Origin: Collinsella aerofaciens
GTDB lineage: Bacteria; Actinomycetota; Coriobacteriia; Coriobacteriales; Coriobacteriaceae
Assembly (NCBI RefSeq): GCF_015548375.1
Contig: NZ_JADMWW010000002.1
Span: 62,001-126,000 of the forward strand
Length of the DNA: 64,000 nt
Direction of reading: 5' to 3'
The notes under the pieces are model-generated. The model was not told the DNA's origin, did no database searches, and worked only from the letters and a program-made list of their open reading frames with translations. Below, piece by piece: positions 62,723-64,000 of the stretch; position 1 is the first letter of the stretch; every line of letters begins with the position of its first letter. The position numbers and the translations under genes are program-made.

Positions 62723-64000
62723 GTGAACCGCACCAAAATCGCGCAGCTCTATGCCGATGCCGAGTCGCTCGGCGGCCAGACCGTCACCGTCGCCGGCTGG
62801 GTCAAGTCCGTCCGCGACATGAAGAACTTTGGCTTTGTTACGCTCAACGACGGCAGCTGCTTCCGCGACCTGCAGGTCGTCATGAACCGCGAGGCACTCG
62901 ACAACTACGACGAGATCGCCCATCAAAACGTCTCGGCCGCACTCATTTGCACCGGCACCGTCAAGCTGACCCCCGATGCGCCCCAGCCTTTCGAGCTTTC
63001 TGCCACCTCCATCGAGGTCGAGGGCACGAGCGCCCCGGATTACCCGCTGCAGAAGAAGCGCGCAACCGTCGAGTTCCTGCGCACCCAGCAGCACCTGCGC
63101 CCGCGCACCAACCTGTTCCGCGCCGTGTTCCGCATCCGCTCTGTCGCGGCTGCCGCCATCCACCGCTTCTTCCAGGAGCAGGGCTTTGTCTACGTCAACA
63201 CCCCCATCATCACCACGAGTGACTGCGAAGGCGCCGGCGAGATGTTCCGCGTGACCACGCTCGACCCCAAAAATCCGCCCCTCACCGAGTCCGGCGAGGT
63301 CGACTGGAGCCAGGACTTCTTTGGCAAGCATGCAAGCCTCACCGTGTCCGGCCAGCTCAATGCCGAGAACTTTGCCATGGCCTTTGGCGACGTGTACACC
63401 TTTGGCCCCACCTTCCGCGCCGAAAACTCCAACACCACGCGCCACGCCGCCGAGTTTTGGATGATCGAGCCCGAGATGGCCTTCGCCGACCTCAACGACT
63501 ACATGGATAACGCCGAGGCCATGCTCAAGTACGTCCTTAAGGACGTCATGGCAACCTGCCCCGACGAGCTCAATATGCTCAACAAGTTTGTGGACAAGGG
63601 TCTGCTCGAGCGCCTGGACCATGTCGCCAACTCCGACTTTGCCCGCGTTACCTACACCGAGGCCGTCGAGATCCTGGAGCAGGCCGTCGCCGCCGGTCAC
63701 AAGTTTGACTATCCCGTGAGCTGGGGCATCGACCTGCAAACCGAGCACGAGCGTTTCCTGACCGAGGAGCACTTTAAGCGCCCGACCTTCGTGACCGACT
63801 ACCCGGCCGAGATCAAGGCGTTCTACATGCGCATGAACGAGGACGGCAAGACCGTCGCCGCCGCCGACTGCCTGGTGCCGGGCATCGGCGAGATCATCGG
63901 TGGCTCCCAGCGCGAGGAGCGCCTGGATCTGCTCGAGGCCCGCATCAAGGACCTGGGTATGAATCCCGAGCAGTACAAGTACTACCTTGACCTGCGCCGC
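62723..64000 (+). CDS. asnS: Asparagine--tRNA ligase, cut by the window edge
   Basis: 426 codons are visible. GTG 62723 is preferred because GGGAGG lies immediately upstream; an in-frame ATG 12 bp earlier has none. N-terminal OB-fold ([20 protein letters not shown]), then class II motifs: [19 protein letters not shown] (motif 2) and [14 protein letters not shown] (entry to motif 3). It charges tRNA-Asn with asparagine directly. The gene continues beyond the right edge. Confidence 0.96.
   Translation, partial: MNRTKIAQLYADAESLGGQTVTVAGWVKSVRDMKNFGFVTLNDGSCFRDLQVVMNREALDNYDEIAHQNVSAALICTGTVKLTPDAPQPFELSATSIEVEGTSAPDYPLQKKRATVEFLRTQQHLRPRTNLFRAVFRIRSVAAAAIHRFFQEQGFVYVNTPIITTSDCEGAGEMFRVTTLDPKNPPLTESGEVDWSQDFFGKHASLTVSGQLNAENFAMAFGDVYTFGPTFRAENSNTTRHAAEFWMIEPEMAFADLNDYMDNAEAMLKYVLKDVMATCPDELNMLNKFVDKGLLERLDHVANSDFARVTYTEAVEILEQAVAAGHKFDYPVSWGIDLQTEHERFLTEEHFKRPTFVTDYPAEIKAFYMRMNEDGKTVAAADCLVPGIGEIIGGSQREERLDLLEARIKDLGMNPEQYKYYLDLRR

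Overview
The window looks like a chromosomal segment of a high-GC, anaerobic, gut-type actinobacterium of the class Coriobacteriia, most likely Collinsella or a close relative. The grounds are the GC-rich codon use, actinobacterial-type r-proteins and RNA polymerase, a selenium/molybdenum-hydroxylase purine cluster, many PTS parts, an anaerobe-style FabK, and abundant GTG/TTG starts with strong Shine-Dalgarno sequences. The assignment is inference from gene content; no 16S rRNA gene is present. Nearly everything lies on the minus strand. Both ends cut genes: a 2Fe-2S xanthine dehydrogenase-type subunit on the left and asnS on the right. I found no tRNA or rRNA gene, CRISPR array, transposase or prophage.

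Layout. (1) 1-7991: purine catabolism. NCS2 permease, SsnA aminohydrolase, YgfK oxidoreductase, a four-cluster ferredoxin and the Fe-S subunit of a molybdenum hydroxylase run on the minus strand, divergent from a YheO/DauR-type regulator. (2) 8115-15980: RidA, a U32 (RlhA-like) protein, an RluA-type pseudouridine synthase, then a Gfo/Idh/MocA - DeoR - fructose-PTS operon whose PTS gene has an in-frame TAG. (3) 16247-22518: an S10-type r-protein operon, rplC to rplX, that begins without rpsJ and stops at a terminator after rplX. (4) 22554-35900: phosphatase, CDF transporter and orphan PTS EIIC, then a complete type II fatty-acid operon (fabH-acpP-fabK-fabD-fabG-fabF-accB-fabZ-accC-accDA) divergent from a monofunctional biotin ligase. 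(5) 36017-39430: rpsL-rpsG-fusA-rpsJ. (6) 39955-41500: an ECF sigma factor and a membrane protein, probably its anti-sigma factor. (7) 41702-52187: rpoBC, galU, rplJL. (8) 52693-64000: aminotransferase, a protein of unknown function, inosine-DNA glycosylase, GH13 amylase, MFS exporter, FeoA-FeoB fusion, alpha/beta hydrolase, EIIA-Glc and asnS.

The most unusual content is non-coding. Three elements of 111-165 bp (22354-22518, 39636-39776, 52466-52599) share a conserved core of 64-67 nt around a GCAC-ATTAA-GTGC hairpin. Each is closed by a long inverted repeat whose sequence differs from copy to copy. All three have the same orientation and lie just upstream of an r-protein operon (rplC, rpsL, rplJ). 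Two tandem hairpin arrays have a near-exact period (80 bp at 12029-12325, about 62 bp at 60522-60721). Smaller palindromes built on a GGGACAGG core, and a pair of GTTGCGGTGGAATAGTTCC palindromes, are scattered through the intergenic gaps. In the coding part, RpoC ends in a helix-hairpin-helix module that aligns with the DNA-binding C-terminal domain of RNA polymerase alpha.
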